From contig JBQTHV010000056.1 in NCBI GenBank assembly GCA_052389555.1, forward strand, positions 1-27,690: a DNA stretch of 27,690 bases. The letters are read 5' to 3'. This document shows positions 1 through 7,433 of the stretch, in pieces; within the stretch, counting starts at the first letter, position 1, and each line of letters begins with the position of its first letter. Made by a program: the position numbers and the translations under genes. The notes beneath the pieces are model-generated. The model was given only the letters and a program-made list of their open reading frames with translations. It did not search any database and had not been told where the DNA came from. This stretch comes from JABFSM01 sp052389555. Lineage in GTDB: Bacteria; Gemmatimonadota; Gemmatimonadetes; Gemmatimonadales; GWC2-71-9.

Positions 1-187
1 CCGCAACCGGTGCCGCGAAATCCACCTCGTGGACCTCGACGGTTCCCCGCGCTTCGTAGAACGCATTGCCGCCGCCCTGGCAACCAGCGATCGCAGCCAC
101 CGGAATCAGCGAATAGCGAATAGCGAATAGCGAGTAGCGGATCGCCGACCGCCCGACCGGCTGACCGCCCGACCGCCCCATTCCCAT
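1..187 (-). CDS. Lipoprotein, probable HlyD-type efflux adaptor (N-terminal part only)
   Basis: Reading begins at ATG 187 after a strong ribosome site (AGGAGG about 5 nt upstream) and runs off the window edge, so only 62 residues are seen. A basic and then hydrophobic leader ends in the lipobox IAGC (Cys at residue 36), so the mature protein should be lipid-anchored. After it comes GTVEVHEVDFAAPVA, which resembles the first beta strand of HlyD/YbhG-type periplasmic adaptors of efflux pumps. The gene lies 17 bp after a TetR regulator on the same strand, like the cecR(ybiH)-ybhG arrangement, which supports an efflux role. Oddly, most of the signal peptide is encoded by tandem 7-bp and 8-bp repeats (see 111-138 and 146-177). 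A second in-frame ATG at 181 is also possible. The lipoprotein call is fairly firm; the adaptor family is an inference from a short stretch. Confidence 0.6.
   Translation of the reverse strand, partial: MGMGRSGGQPVGRSAIRYSLFAIRYSLIPVAAIAGCQGGGNAFYEARGTVEVHEVDFAAPVA
111..138. repeat. Heptad tandem repeat (GAATAGC)x4
   Basis: Three exact GAATAGC units (111-131) and one GAGTAGC (132-138). Read on the minus strand the unit is GCTATTC, related to GCTATTG at 5611-5699 and GCTATCA at 8143-8251. The repeat lies inside the start of the lipoprotein gene and encodes the RYSLFAIRYSL stretch of its signal peptide. Confidence 0.9.
146..177. repeat. Octamer tandem repeat, minus-strand unit GGCGGTCG/A
   Basis: Four consecutive 8-bp units (CGACCGCC, CGACCGGC, TGACCGCC, CGACCGCC). 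The minus-strand unit GGCGGTCR is the same word that is repeated at 7614-7637 and inside the decarboxylase-like gene at 17591-17669. It encodes the Gly/Arg/Ser-rich first residues of the lipoprotein. Confidence 0.85.
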
Positions 188-204
188 TCCCCCTCCTCTC
201 ATTG

Positions 205-843
205 TCATGATCGCGAGAGCGCCGCCACCGCAAACTCGCCCGCGTGTTTGGCAAACGCCCGGGCGGTTCGGGCCGACACGCCGCGGGTACCCTGGCCGAA
301 AAAGAGCCCGATCGCAGGCCGAGCCACCGCGAAATACACCGCTTGGGAGACCGTGCTGATCGCGGCGAAGCGGGGCTCGATGTCGCTGCGAAACTGGCCT
401 TCGCGCTGGCCGAGCCGAATGAGCCGGCAGAGCCGGTCGAATAGCTTCGCGGCGACCTCGAGCAGCAGCGTCTCGGCGCGGCGGGCGTCGTGATCGATCA
501 TCTCCCGCACCAGCAGCTTGGGCGCGTTCGGATGGCTGAGCAGGAACTCGACCTGGGCCCGGGTCAGGGCGCGAATGGCGTCGGACGGCGAGGCGGAACG
601 ATCGAGCGCAGCTCCGCCGCGCGCGACCATCGCCGAGACCAGCCGGTGGAGGACGTCCCGATAGAGGGCCGCTTTGCTGCCGAAGTAGTAGTAGAGCAGG
701 GCGGGGTTCTGGCGGGCGTCCGCGCCGATCTCCTTGATAGTGGTGGGTCCCAACCCTTTGCGGGCGAAGAGCGCCTCCGCTGCGTCGAGGATTTGGTAGC
801 GAGCGCGAGCCGTTGATCGCGCAGCAGGTGCGCCAGATGGCAT
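205..843 (-). CDS. TetR/AcrR-family transcriptional regulator
   Basis: A 212-residue one-component repressor. The N-terminal helix-turn-helix spans about residues 15-62 (ILDAAEALFARKG, then TTIKEIG and LLYYYFGSKAALY, the TetR recognition-helix signature). The C-terminal half is the helical ligand-binding and dimer domain and resembles the CecR/YbiH type, which controls YbhG-type efflux. It lies 17 bp upstream of a lipoprotein that looks like such an adaptor, on the same strand, so it probably represses its own operon and responds to a toxic compound; the ligand cannot be told. Start ATG 843 has no Shine-Dalgarno site. Instead a -10-like box ends 5 nt before it, suggesting a leaderless message. 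AT-rich CAATTAA direct repeats at the promoter are candidate operators. Confidence 0.9.
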   Translation of the reverse strand: MPSGAPAARSTARARYQILDAAEALFARKGLGPTTIKEIGADARQNPALLYYYFGSKAALYRDVLHRLVSAMVARGGAALDRSASPSDAIRALTRAQVEFLLSHPNAPKLLVREMIDHDARRAETLLLEVAAKLFDRLCRLIRLGQREGQFRSDIEPRFAAISTVSQAVYFAVARPAIGLFFGQGTRGVSARTARAFAKHAGEFAVAALSRS

Positions 844-877
844 GATTCAATTAAGCGATCAATTAAAATCGTGTCAA
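844..877 (-). promoter_or_regulatory. Promoter and candidate operator of the tetR gene
   Basis: On the minus strand TTGACA (877-872) is followed by a 17-nt spacer and TTAATT (854-849), then GAATC and the ATG at 843. The expected transcription start falls on the start codon. CAATTAA occurs twice on the plus strand (848-854 and 860-866), 12 bp apart, about one helix turn, over the -10 and spacer. This AT-rich patch stands out from its surroundings and is a plausible autorepression site. The promoter is seen directly; the operator role is inferred. Confidence 0.65.
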
Positions 878-996
878 GGAGGCCTCGATTCGGGTTCGAC
901 CCAGTCCCCGATGCTCTGGCCGCCCCCCCAACCAGCGCCAACCCTGGATGCCCTCGGACCTGCTATCTTGCATGGTCTCGGTTGCGAACCGCACCC

Positions 997-3387
997 ATGC
1001 ACATCCCCGGGGATCAGCTGGAGCGACTTCGGGCTGCCCTGGCATCCCGCTATCGTCTGCTCCGCGAGCTGGGCCGCGGCGGGATGGCTACCGTCTATCT
1101 GGCCGAGGACCTCCGGCACGCCCGGCGCGTAGCGGTCAAGGTGCTGCGGCCTGAGGTAGCGGCGACCCTCGGCGCGGACCGGTTTCTCCGCGAGATCCGG
1201 ATCGCCGCCCAACTCGCCCATCCCCACATCCTTCCCCTGCACGACTCCGGCGAGGCCGATGGCTGCCTCTACTATGTGATGCCCTACGTCGAGGGTGAAA
1301 CCTTGCGGGATCGGCTGGGCCGCCAGCGGCAGATCCCTATTCAGGAAGCGGTTCGGATTGCCGGGGAGGTTGCCGACGCCCTCGGCTATGCACATCAGGT
1401 TGGGGTCATCCATCGCGACATCAAGCCGGAGAACATTCTGTTCCTGGGTGGCCATGCGGTCATCGCGGACTTCGGTGTCGCGGCTGCCGTCGAGACTGCC
1501 GCGGGCACGCGGCTCACCCAGACTGGGATTTCGGTCGGCACGCCGGTCTACATGAGTCCCGAACAAGCACTGGGAGAAGGACGGCTCGACGGCCGCAGCG
1601 ACCTGTATTCCCTCGGCTGTGTGCTGTACGAGATGCTTGCCGGCCGGCCGCCTTTCCAGGGCCCCACGATGCACGGCGTATTGGCCGGAAAGCTGAGCGC
1701 GGATGTCCCGAGACTGCCGGATTCAGCGGGATCGGTGTCGCCAATGCTGGCGGAGGCGGTTCGCCGAGCTTTGGCGAGAGAGCCTGCGGATCGGTTTGCC
1801 ACTGCGGGCGACTTTGCCGAGGCACTTGTGCAGGGCGTCAAAGACGGACCACGCTCGATTCGGCTGCCGGTCGGGCGGAAGCAGGTGGTACGATCCGCCG
1901 CTCTTGGGATCGGCGTCCTCATCCTGGCTGTGGTCGGCGGCGCGATCTGGCGGCAGCTCTCGGGCAACCGAGCTACCGCTGTATCGCCTGCTGCTACCAC
2001 GACCATCGCGGTTCTCCCGCTCGAGAATCTGGGTCCCGCCGAGAATGAGTATTTCCCGATCGGGATCACTGACGAGATAGCGACGCGATTGAGCTCGGTC
2101 GCCGGTATCAGCATAGTCCCGCGGCGCGCTGCCCAGCGGTATACCCGGACCGGTATGACCATGCGCGAGATCGGGAATGCCCTGCGGGCCGGCTATCTCC
2201 TGGTTGGCAGCGTTCGGTGGGACGAGAGGGGAACCGACGCGAAGAACGTCCGCATTGCTCTCGAGTTGATTCAGGCACGGGACGAGCGCCAGCTCTGGGC
2301 CACCACCTACGACCGGGTCATCGATGACATTTTCGAAGTACAAGCCGACATCGCCGGCCAGGTGGTGGAACGCCTGGGTGTTGCCCTGACGGAACGCGAA
2401 CGCACCCGGTTGCAGGACCGGCCGACCGCCAATCATGAAGCCTATACGCTGTACCTCAAGGGCCGGTACTTCTGGAACAAGCGCACCGAGAAAGACATCG
2501 AGCTGGCGCTGGGCTACTTCCAGCGCGCGGTGGACCTCGATCCAGGCTACTCCCTCGCCTGGGTCGGGATCGGCGATACCTGGATCTTTCGCGGCTGGTA
2601 CAGCCTCCTGTCCCCTAGAGAAACGTTCCCTAAGGCGCGTACCGCGGTAATGCGAGCGCTGGAATTCGACAGCACACTGGCAGAAGCGCATACCTCGCTC
2701 GCTCACATCCATCTCGAATTCGACTACGACTGGCAAGCTGCCGAGCGCGGGTATCGCCGCGCCATCGAGCTCAATCCGAGATACCCGATCGCGCATCACT
2801 GGTACGGCGGCTTTCTATCGGCTATGGGACGACACCAAGAGGCGCTGGCGCAGGCCGACACCGCGAGACGCCTCGATCCGCTTTCGCTCATCATCCAGAC
2901 CTGGATCGGGCTTCGATACTACTTTGCCCGCCAGCATCAGCCTGCCATCTCCGAGTATCTCAAGGCGCTGGAGCTGGATCGCGACTTCCCGCCCGCGCAC
3001 TGGCACCTGGGATGGGCTTATGAGCAGTCCGGGGACCTGGTGAAGGCTATCGCCCAGGCCAGGACGGCGGTCGCCTTTGATCCCAACACTCTCGTTTATG
3101 CGGCCTCGCTTGCGCGGGCCTACGCCCTGGCGGGCCAGCGCGCCCAGGCGCGGGACATCCTGTCTCAGCTGGCAGAGGCCTCAGCGAAACGGCATGTATC
3201 CGCTTACCATGTCGCCCTGGTGCACCTCGGGCTTGGGGACCGTGCTGCCGGGTTAACCTGGCTTGAGCGAGCCTTTGAGGAGCGATCGCCGTGGATTGGT
3301 TACCTGCGAATCGACCCGCGCCTCGATCCCGTGCGGGCCGAGCCGCGATTCATTGCACTTCTTCGGCAAGCGCGCCTGGCTTCCTGA
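997..3387 (+). CDS. Membrane Ser/Thr protein kinase with TolB-like and TPR domains
   Basis: A 796-residue Hanks-type kinase. The kinase domain (about 18-285) has the glycine loop GRGGMATVYLA (26-36), VAVK Lys48, HRD at 139-141, DFG at 158-160 and the activation-segment end GTPVYMSPEQ, so all catalytic residues are present. One membrane helix follows (about 297-319). Then comes a TolB/FlgO-like domain (about 336-465, from IAVLPLENLG) and several TPR-like repeats (about 487-790). This architecture is common in Gemmatimonadota and Acidobacteria; targets are generally unknown. The kinase should be cytoplasmic and the TPR part on the other side of the membrane. The start was put at ATG 997 because the kinase N-terminus begins there; the frame is open upstream to a GTG at 871 but that stretch has no domain. 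A weak -10-like TATCTT lies at 964-969. The substrate is unknown. A PP2C phosphatase and an FHA protein, potential partners, lie 20 kb away. Confidence 0.93.
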   Translation: MHIPGDQLERLRAALASRYRLLRELGRGGMATVYLAEDLRHARRVAVKVLRPEVAATLGADRFLREIRIAAQLAHPHILPLHDSGEADGCLYYVMPYVEGETLRDRLGRQRQIPIQEAVRIAGEVADALGYAHQVGVIHRDIKPENILFLGGHAVIADFGVAAAVETAAGTRLTQTGISVGTPVYMSPEQALGEGRLDGRSDLYSLGCVLYEMLAGRPPFQGPTMHGVLAGKLSADVPRLPDSAGSVSPMLAEAVRRALAREPADRFATAGDFAEALVQGVKDGPRSIRLPVGRKQVVRSAALGIGVLILAVVGGAIWRQLSGNRATAVSPAATTTIAVLPLENLGPAENEYFPIGITDEIATRLSSVAGISIVPRRAAQRYTRTGMTMREIGNALRAGYLLVGSVRWDERGTDAKNVRIALELIQARDERQLWATTYDRVIDDIFEVQADIAGQVVERLGVALTERERTRLQDRPTANHEAYTLYLKGRYFWNKRTEKDIELALGYFQRAVDLDPGYSLAWVGIGDTWIFRGWYSLLSPRETFPKARTAVMRALEFDSTLAEAHTSLAHIHLEFDYDWQAAERGYRRAIELNPRYPIAHHWYGGFLSAMGRHQEALAQADTARRLDPLSLIIQTWIGLRYYFARQHQPAISEYLKALELDRDFPPAHWHLGWAYEQSGDLVKAIAQARTAVAFDPNTLVYAASLARAYALAGQRAQARDILSQLAEASAKRHVSAYHVALVHLGLGDRAAGLTWLERAFEERSPWIGYLRIDPRLDPVRAEPRFIALLRQARLAS

Positions 3388-3411
3388 GGACACCACACTA
3401 GAAGCCACGAG

Positions 3412-3441
3412 TTGAGTTAAGCCCCCTGAAGCCGCTATTTT
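3412..3441 (+). promoter_or_regulatory. Probable ffh promoter
   Basis: TTGAGT (3412-3417), an 18-nt spacer and TATTTT (3436-3441). The predicted start of transcription is only a few nucleotides before, or at, the ffh ATG (3451), and no Shine-Dalgarno site is present, so the message would be leaderless or nearly so. Inferred from hexamer match and spacing. Confidence 0.5.
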
Positions 3442-3450
3442 TAGCGGCTT
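3429..3450. other. Perfect 9-bp inverted repeat touching the ffh start codon
   Basis: AAGCCGCTA (3429-3437), loop TTTT, TAGCGGCTT (3442-3450), ending directly at ATG 3451. As RNA it could act as a terminator-like hairpin for the upstream kinase gene, though no U-tract follows it. As DNA it places the -10 box TATTTT at the centre of a palindrome. The structure is seen directly; its role is not known. Confidence 0.7.
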
Positions 3451-4788
3451 ATGTTCGACCAGCTTTCCTCGAAGCTCACCGGCGCCTTGCAGCGCCTTAC
3501 CGGCCGCGGCGTCCTCACCGAGGACGCCGTTCGGGAAGGTCTCCGCGAGCTCCGCCGGATCCTCCTCGAGGCCGACGTGGGTTTCGATCTCACCCGTCAG
3601 TTCCTCGAGCGGGTCGAAGCGAAAGCCGTCGGCCAGGAAATCCTCAAGTCGGTCCGGCCCGGTCAGCAGCTCGTCAAGATCGTCTATGACGAGCTGGTCG
3701 CCATGCTGGGCGAGAAGCAGTCGCCCATCACATACGCCACGGTGCCGCCCACGATCGTCCTGCTCGTCGGGTTGCAGGGCTCGGGCAAGACCACCACGGC
3801 GGGCAAGCTGGCCCGGCGGCTCAAGCTGGAGCAGAAAGCGCCCTTCCTGGTGGCCGCTGATCCTTACCGTCCCGCCGCCGCCGAGCAGCTGGCGACCCTG
3901 GGCGAACAGGCGGGCGTTGGCTGCTATCGCGGTGAGGGCGAAACCGATGTAGTGATCCTGGTGCGCCATGCCGTTGACGCGGCCGGCAAAGCCCGCGCCC
4001 GGACCGTGCTGGTGGATACCGCGGGCCGGCTGCAGATCGATCCCGAGATGATGGCCGAGCTGGTCCGGCTCAAGGGCTCCGTTAACCCGCACGAGATCCT
4101 GCTGGTGGCCGACGGCATGACCGGCCAAGACGCGGTGCGCATCGCGAAGGGCTTCCACGATGCGCTGGGCATCACCGGCGTGATCCTCACCAAGATGGAC
4201 GGTGATGCCCGGGGCGGCGCGGCGCTCTCGATCTACGGCGTGACCGGCGCCCCGATCAAGTACGTGGGGGTCGGCGAGAAGCTCGACGCGCTCGAACCGT
4301 TCCATCCGGAGCGGATGGCCGGCCGGATCCTGCAGCAGGGCGATGTGCTCACCCTGGTCGAGAAGGCCCAGGCCGCGGTGGACGAGCAGGAAGCCGAGCG
4401 GCTGGCCAAGAAGGCCGGGTCGAAGAAGGGCCTCGATCTCCAGGACTTCCTGGGCGCGCTCCGGCAGATGCAGAAGCTGGGGCCGCTCAAGGGCGTGTTA
4501 GGCATGCTGCCGGGCGTGAACCCGGCCATGCTCAAAGCGGCCAACCTGGACGAGCGCCGGATCCGGCACGTCGAGGCGATCGTGCTCTCGATGACCCCGG
4601 CGGAGCGGTCGGATCCCGGTCTGCTGAACGGCTCGCGGCGGCTCCGGGTGGCCAAGGGGTCGGGACGCCCGGTGCAGGAAGTGAATCAGCTGGTGAACCA
4701 GTTCAAGCAAATGAAGCAGATGATGAAGGGCGCGGGCAAGCTCGGCGGGTTAGGTAGGCTGCCGCTGGGTCCCCGCTTCCCGGGTTAG
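3451..4788 (+). CDS. ffh: Signal recognition particle GTPase Ffh
   Basis: The 445-residue protein subunit of SRP, which with 4.5S RNA brings nascent membrane and secreted proteins to the FtsY receptor. The N domain starts with MFDQLSSKLTGALQRL, the usual Ffh beginning, which fixes the start. The G domain has the P-loop GLQGSGKTT (107-115), AADPYRPAAAEQL, DTAGR (189-193) and TKMDGDARGG (247-256). The M domain includes LGPLKGVLGMLPG, and the protein ends in a short Gly-rich tail. Length is normal. It opens the translation cluster ffh-rpsP-rimM-trmD-rplS-rnhB; rpsP begins 23 bp later. No Shine-Dalgarno site precedes it. Two GGGTTAGG words lie in its last 15 codons, one overlapping the stop. Confidence 0.98.
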   Translation: MFDQLSSKLTGALQRLTGRGVLTEDAVREGLRELRRILLEADVGFDLTRQFLERVEAKAVGQEILKSVRPGQQLVKIVYDELVAMLGEKQSPITYATVPPTIVLLVGLQGSGKTTTAGKLARRLKLEQKAPFLVAADPYRPAAAEQLATLGEQAGVGCYRGEGETDVVILVRHAVDAAGKARARTVLVDTAGRLQIDPEMMAELVRLKGSVNPHEILLVADGMTGQDAVRIAKGFHDALGITGVILTKMDGDARGGAALSIYGVTGAPIKYVGVGEKLDALEPFHPERMAGRILQQGDVLTLVEKAQAAVDEQEAERLAKKAGSKKGLDLQDFLGALRQMQKLGPLKGVLGMLPGVNPAMLKAANLDERRIRHVEAIVLSMTPAERSDPGLLNGSRRLRVAKGSGRPVQEVNQLVNQFKQMKQMMKGAGKLGGLGRLPLGPRFPG

Positions 4789-4811
4789 GTTATCGAGCAA
4801 AGGACACCGCC

Positions 4812-5069
4812 ATGAGCACGCGCATTCGTCTCCGCAGGATCGGCCGCAAGGCCGTGCCGCTCTACCGGATCGTGGTCGCCGACCGGACCTCGCCCCGGGA
4901 CGGGCGGTTCGTCGAAGTCCTGGGGACCTACGACCCCAAGCAGGAGGGCGCCCAGAAGGTCCAGCTGGACGTCGAGAAGGCAAAGCAGTGGCTGGCGCGG
5001 GGCGCGACCCCTACCGAGACGGTGGAGTCCCTCCTCAAGTCGGCCGGCGTCATCCCGGCATCCTCGTAA
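4812..5069 (+). CDS. rpsP: 30S ribosomal protein S16
   Basis: An 85-residue small-subunit protein that binds 16S rRNA and is needed for 30S assembly. The sequence MSTRIRLRRIGRKAVPLYRI followed by VVADRTSPRDGRFVEVLGTYDP is the S16 signature, and the length is typical. A ribosome site (AAAGGA) lies about 8 nt before ATG 4812. It lies between ffh and rimM, 2 bp before the latter, as in many bacterial genomes. Confidence 0.98.
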   Translation: MSTRIRLRRIGRKAVPLYRIVVADRTSPRDGRFVEVLGTYDPKQEGAQKVQLDVEKAKQWLARGATPTETVESLLKSAGVIPASS

Positions 5070-5071
5070 CC

Positions 5072-5605
5072 ATGTCGGCACCGGAGACGCGCCACCTGCT
5101 GGTGGGGCGGCTCCGCAAGCCGCACGGGCTCAAGGGTGATTGCGCGGTGTTCCCCCTCACCGACGAGCCCGCCCGGGTGTTCGCGCCGGGACAGACGGTG
5201 TGGCTGCAGACCCTGGCCGGCCAGCTCGTCGGGGGACCGCTTACGATCGAGCGGAGCCGGCCGTACCACCGCGAGTGGCTGATCGCGTTTCGGGAGCATG
5301 GCCGGATCGACGCGGTCGAGGGGTGGCGAGGACACTTCCTGGTCGCCGACCCTAACACGCTGCGGCCGCTCGCGGCCGACGAAGTGTATCTCCACGATCT
5401 GGTGGGGTTTGCCGTGCGCGATCCGAGCGGCCGACCCCTGGGGCTCGTGAGCGATTGGGACGAAGGACCGGCCGGGTTGGTGTTGACGGTGCAGGGTTCC
5501 CAGCGCGAGTTCCTGATGCCGTACCGGAAGGACTTCGTGCGGCAGGTGGATCGGGAGGGGAGGGTGTTGGTGGTGGAGCTGCCGGAAGGACTAGTGGAAC
5601 TGTAG
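5072..5605 (+). CDS. rimM: Ribosome maturation factor RimM
   Basis: A 177-residue factor that binds S19 and assists late maturation of the 30S head domain. The N-terminal RimM barrel begins at LLVGRLRKPHGLKGD (about residues 9-23, with the family's GxxxKPHGLKG motif), and a C-terminal PRC-barrel part includes the VYLHDLVGFAV segment. The start was put at ATG 5072, 2 nt after the rpsP stop; the frame continues upstream into rpsP but only as its shadow. Context (rpsP before, trmD after) confirms it. Its stop is followed within 6 nt by an inverted heptad repeat. Confidence 0.96.
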   Translation: MSAPETRHLLVGRLRKPHGLKGDCAVFPLTDEPARVFAPGQTVWLQTLAGQLVGGPLTIERSRPYHREWLIAFREHGRIDAVEGWRGHFLVADPNTLRPLAADEVYLHDLVGFAVRDPSGRPLGLVSDWDEGPAGLVLTVQGSQREFLMPYRKDFVRQVDREGRVLVVELPEGLVEL

Positions 5606-5610
5606 GCAGG

Positions 5611-5699
5611 CTATTGGCTATTGGCTATTGGTCGACGGCCTTTCGGGTAGGCTTTTTCCAATAGCCACTAGCCAATAGCCAATAGCTAATAGCCAGTGG
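5611..5699. repeat. Inverted heptad-repeat hairpin, unit CTATTGG
   Basis: Left arm: CTATTGG three times, exact (5611-5631). Right arm: CCAATAG, CCACTAG, CCAATAG, CCAATAG, CTAATAG, CCAGTGG (5658-5699), the reverse complement with unequal copy number. The 26-nt loop holds a small GCCT/AGGC stem followed by TTTTT (about 5638-5657), which could terminate weakly. It fills the whole rimM-trmD gap within a translation operon and ends 2 nt before the trmD ATG, taking the place of a ribosome site. Confidence 0.92.
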
Positions 5700-5701
5700 C
5701 C

Positions 5702-6433
5702 ATGCTGACGATCAACGTAGTGACTCTGTTCCCCGACGTCTTCCAGCCCATGCTCGCCTCGAGCATCCCGGGCCGGGCGGTGGAGCGGGGGCTGGCGCGA
5801 TACCGGCTGGTGCAGCTTCGGGATTTCGCGCCCGGCCGGCACCAGACCGTGGATGACTACGCCTACGGTGGCGGGTCCGGCATCGTGCTCAAGCCGGAAC
5901 CGTTCTTCGAGGCGGTGGAATCGCTGGGCCCCCGGGAAGGGCCGCTGGTGCTGCTCTCCGCGCGGGGGGCGCTGTTCGATCATGGCCGGGCGGTGCGCTA
6001 TTCGCTCGGGACGGATCTCACGCTCCTGTGCGGGCACTACAAGGACGTGGACCAGCGGGTGGCCGACGGATTGGGCGCGGAGGAAGTCTCGCTGGGAGAC
6101 TTCGTCCTGAGCGGCGGGGAACCAGCCGCCCTGTGTATCATTGATGCTGTCGTGCGGCTCCTGCCCGGGGCCCTCGGCGATCACGAGTCGGCCAGCACCG
6201 ACTCGCACTACGACGGGCTGTTAAGTCCGCCCAGCTATACGCGCCCCCCGGAGTACCGGGGGCTCGCGGTCCCGGAGGTGTTGCGGTCGGGCGACCACGC
6301 CCGCATCGCCGAGTGGCGCCAGCAAGAGGCGGAGCGGCTCACCGCCCTCCGGCGCCCGGATCTCTGGGCCCGCTGGGTGGCGCACACGGAAGGAGAGGAG
6401 AACCATGGAACGCGTCAAAGCGATCGCCCGTGA
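5702..6433 (+). CDS. trmD: tRNA (guanine-N1-)-methyltransferase TrmD
   Basis: A 243-residue SPOUT-class enzyme that methylates G37 next to the anticodon of several tRNAs with SAM, which prevents frameshifting. N-terminal INVVTLFPDVF, DDYAYGGGSGIVLKPEP and the trefoil-knot SAM site LLCGHYKDVDQRV and SLGDFVLSGGEPA are all present. The start was put at ATG 5702; a GTG two codons earlier (5696) is possible. No Shine-Dalgarno site is seen, because a repeat arm runs up to the start. The last 29 bp overlap the start of rplS in another frame. Confidence 0.97.
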   Translation: MLTINVVTLFPDVFQPMLASSIPGRAVERGLARYRLVQLRDFAPGRHQTVDDYAYGGGSGIVLKPEPFFEAVESLGPREGPLVLLSARGALFDHGRAVRYSLGTDLTLLCGHYKDVDQRVADGLGAEEVSLGDFVLSGGEPAALCIIDAVVRLLPGALGDHESASTDSHYDGLLSPPSYTRPPEYRGLAVPEVLRSGDHARIAEWRQQEAERLTALRRPDLWARWVAHTEGEENHGTRQSDRP

Positions 6434-6752
6434 GGGCTTGCGCCCCGGGCTCCCGGTGTTCGCCCCGGGCGACACGGTCCGGGTGATGGTGAAAGTGCGG
6501 GAGGGAGACAAGGAGCGGCTCCAGGCGTTCGAGGGTATCTGCGTCGCGCGGCGGGGCGGCGGGCTCGACGAGACCTTCACGGTCCGCAAGCTGTCCGCCG
6601 GCGTCGGCGTCGAGCGGATCTTCCCGCTGCACGGGCCCACCATCGACTCGATCGAGCTGGTGCGGCGCGGGCGGGTTAGGAGAGCCAAGCTCTACTATCT
6701 CAAGGCGCTCTCGGGCAAGGGCGCCCGGATCCGGGAGAAGAAAGAACCCTGA
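6405..6752 (+). CDS. rplS: 50S ribosomal protein L19
   Basis: A 115-residue protein at the 30S-50S interface. FAPGDTVRVMVKVREGDKER, QAFEGICVARRG, FTVRKLS, GVGVERIFPLHGP and RRGRVRRAKLYYLK are the family hallmarks. A strong purine-rich ribosome site (GGAAGGAGAGGAG) precedes ATG 6405 and lies inside the end of trmD, so trmD and rplS are coupled by overlap. A GCGGGTTAGG word lies at 6671-6680. The next gene, rnhB, begins 3 nt after its stop. Confidence 0.98.
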   Translation: MERVKAIAREGLRPGLPVFAPGDTVRVMVKVREGDKERLQAFEGICVARRGGGLDETFTVRKLSAGVGVERIFPLHGPTIDSIELVRRGRVRRAKLYYLKALSGKGARIREKKEP

Positions 6753-6755
6753 CCC

Positions 6756-7433
6756 GTGACGCCGGCATCGGCGCGGCCGCCCTCGCTCAGGTGGGAGCGA
6801 CAGGCCTGGGCTGAACGGCGGCTGCTCATCGGGATTGACGAAGTGGGGCGAGGCCCCCTCGCCGGACCGATTGTGGCGGCCGCGGTCGTCTTTCCACCCG
6901 CGTTCCGGCGGATACTCGGCATTCGAGACAGCAAGATGCTGGTCGCCGCGGCGCGGGAGCGGTTGGCTGCCCAGGTCCGGGCCCGCGCAATTGCGTTTGG
7001 CATCGGCGCGGCCTCGAATCGAGAGATCGACCGGCTGAACATTGGCGCGGCCGGTGCGCTGGCCATGCGGCGGGCGCTTCGGCGGCTCTTCGGCGTTGCC
7101 TCCGCCGTCCCGACCGAGTTCGGGACGCTGAGCTCCGCCGATGCCTGGCACATCGTGATCGACGGGCGGCCGCTCCCGGATCTCGCCTATCCTCACGTCG
7201 CCATCATCGACGGCGACGCCCTCTGCTATAGCATCGCCGCCGCGAGTATCATCGCCAAGACCGTGCGTGACCGGATCATGCGCCGGCTCGCCCCACGACA
7301 CCCGGCCTACTGCTGGGACTCGAACGTCGGCTACAGTACCCGGGAGCACCTCGACGGGATCTGCCGCTCCGGCGTCACCCGCCATCACCGGATCACGTTC
7401 ACGCCGGTGGCACAGCACGAACTCTGGAGGTGA
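6756..7433 (+). CDS. rnhB: Ribonuclease HII
   Basis: A 225-residue endonuclease that cuts RNA in RNA-DNA hybrids and starts ribonucleotide excision repair. The active-site motif GIDEVGRGPLAGP places Asp28 and Glu29; VIDGRPLP supplies Asp136, and ASIIAKTVRDR supplies Asp172, so the DEDD set is complete. A stretch of extra residues before VIDG (about 113-130) lengthens it slightly. Start GTG 6756 follows the rplS stop by 3 nt, which means translational coupling. The TGA stop is itself part of the first GGTGAGC heptad of the following inverted repeat. Confidence 0.95.
   Translation: MTPASARPPSLRWERQAWAERRLLIGIDEVGRGPLAGPIVAAAVVFPPAFRRILGIRDSKMLVAAARERLAAQVRARAIAFGIGAASNREIDRLNIGAAGALAMRRALRRLFGVASAVPTEFGTLSSADAWHIVIDGRPLPDLAYPHVAIIDGDALCYSIAAASIIAKTVRDRIMRRLAPRHPAYCWDSNVGYSTREHLDGICRSGVTRHHRITFTPVAQHELWR

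Noticed and set aside
3429..3450. A riboswitch before ffh
   Set aside because: Only a simple 9-bp hairpin with a 4-nt loop; there is no conserved aptamer-like structure.
3253..4305. Minus-strand open frame of 350 codons opposite ffh
   Set aside because: Shadow of the ffh G domain; composition is that of an antisense frame.
4747..4789. Telomere-like TTAGGG repeats
   Set aside because: GGGTTAGG contains TTAGG, but copies are isolated and dispersed in genes, not tandem.
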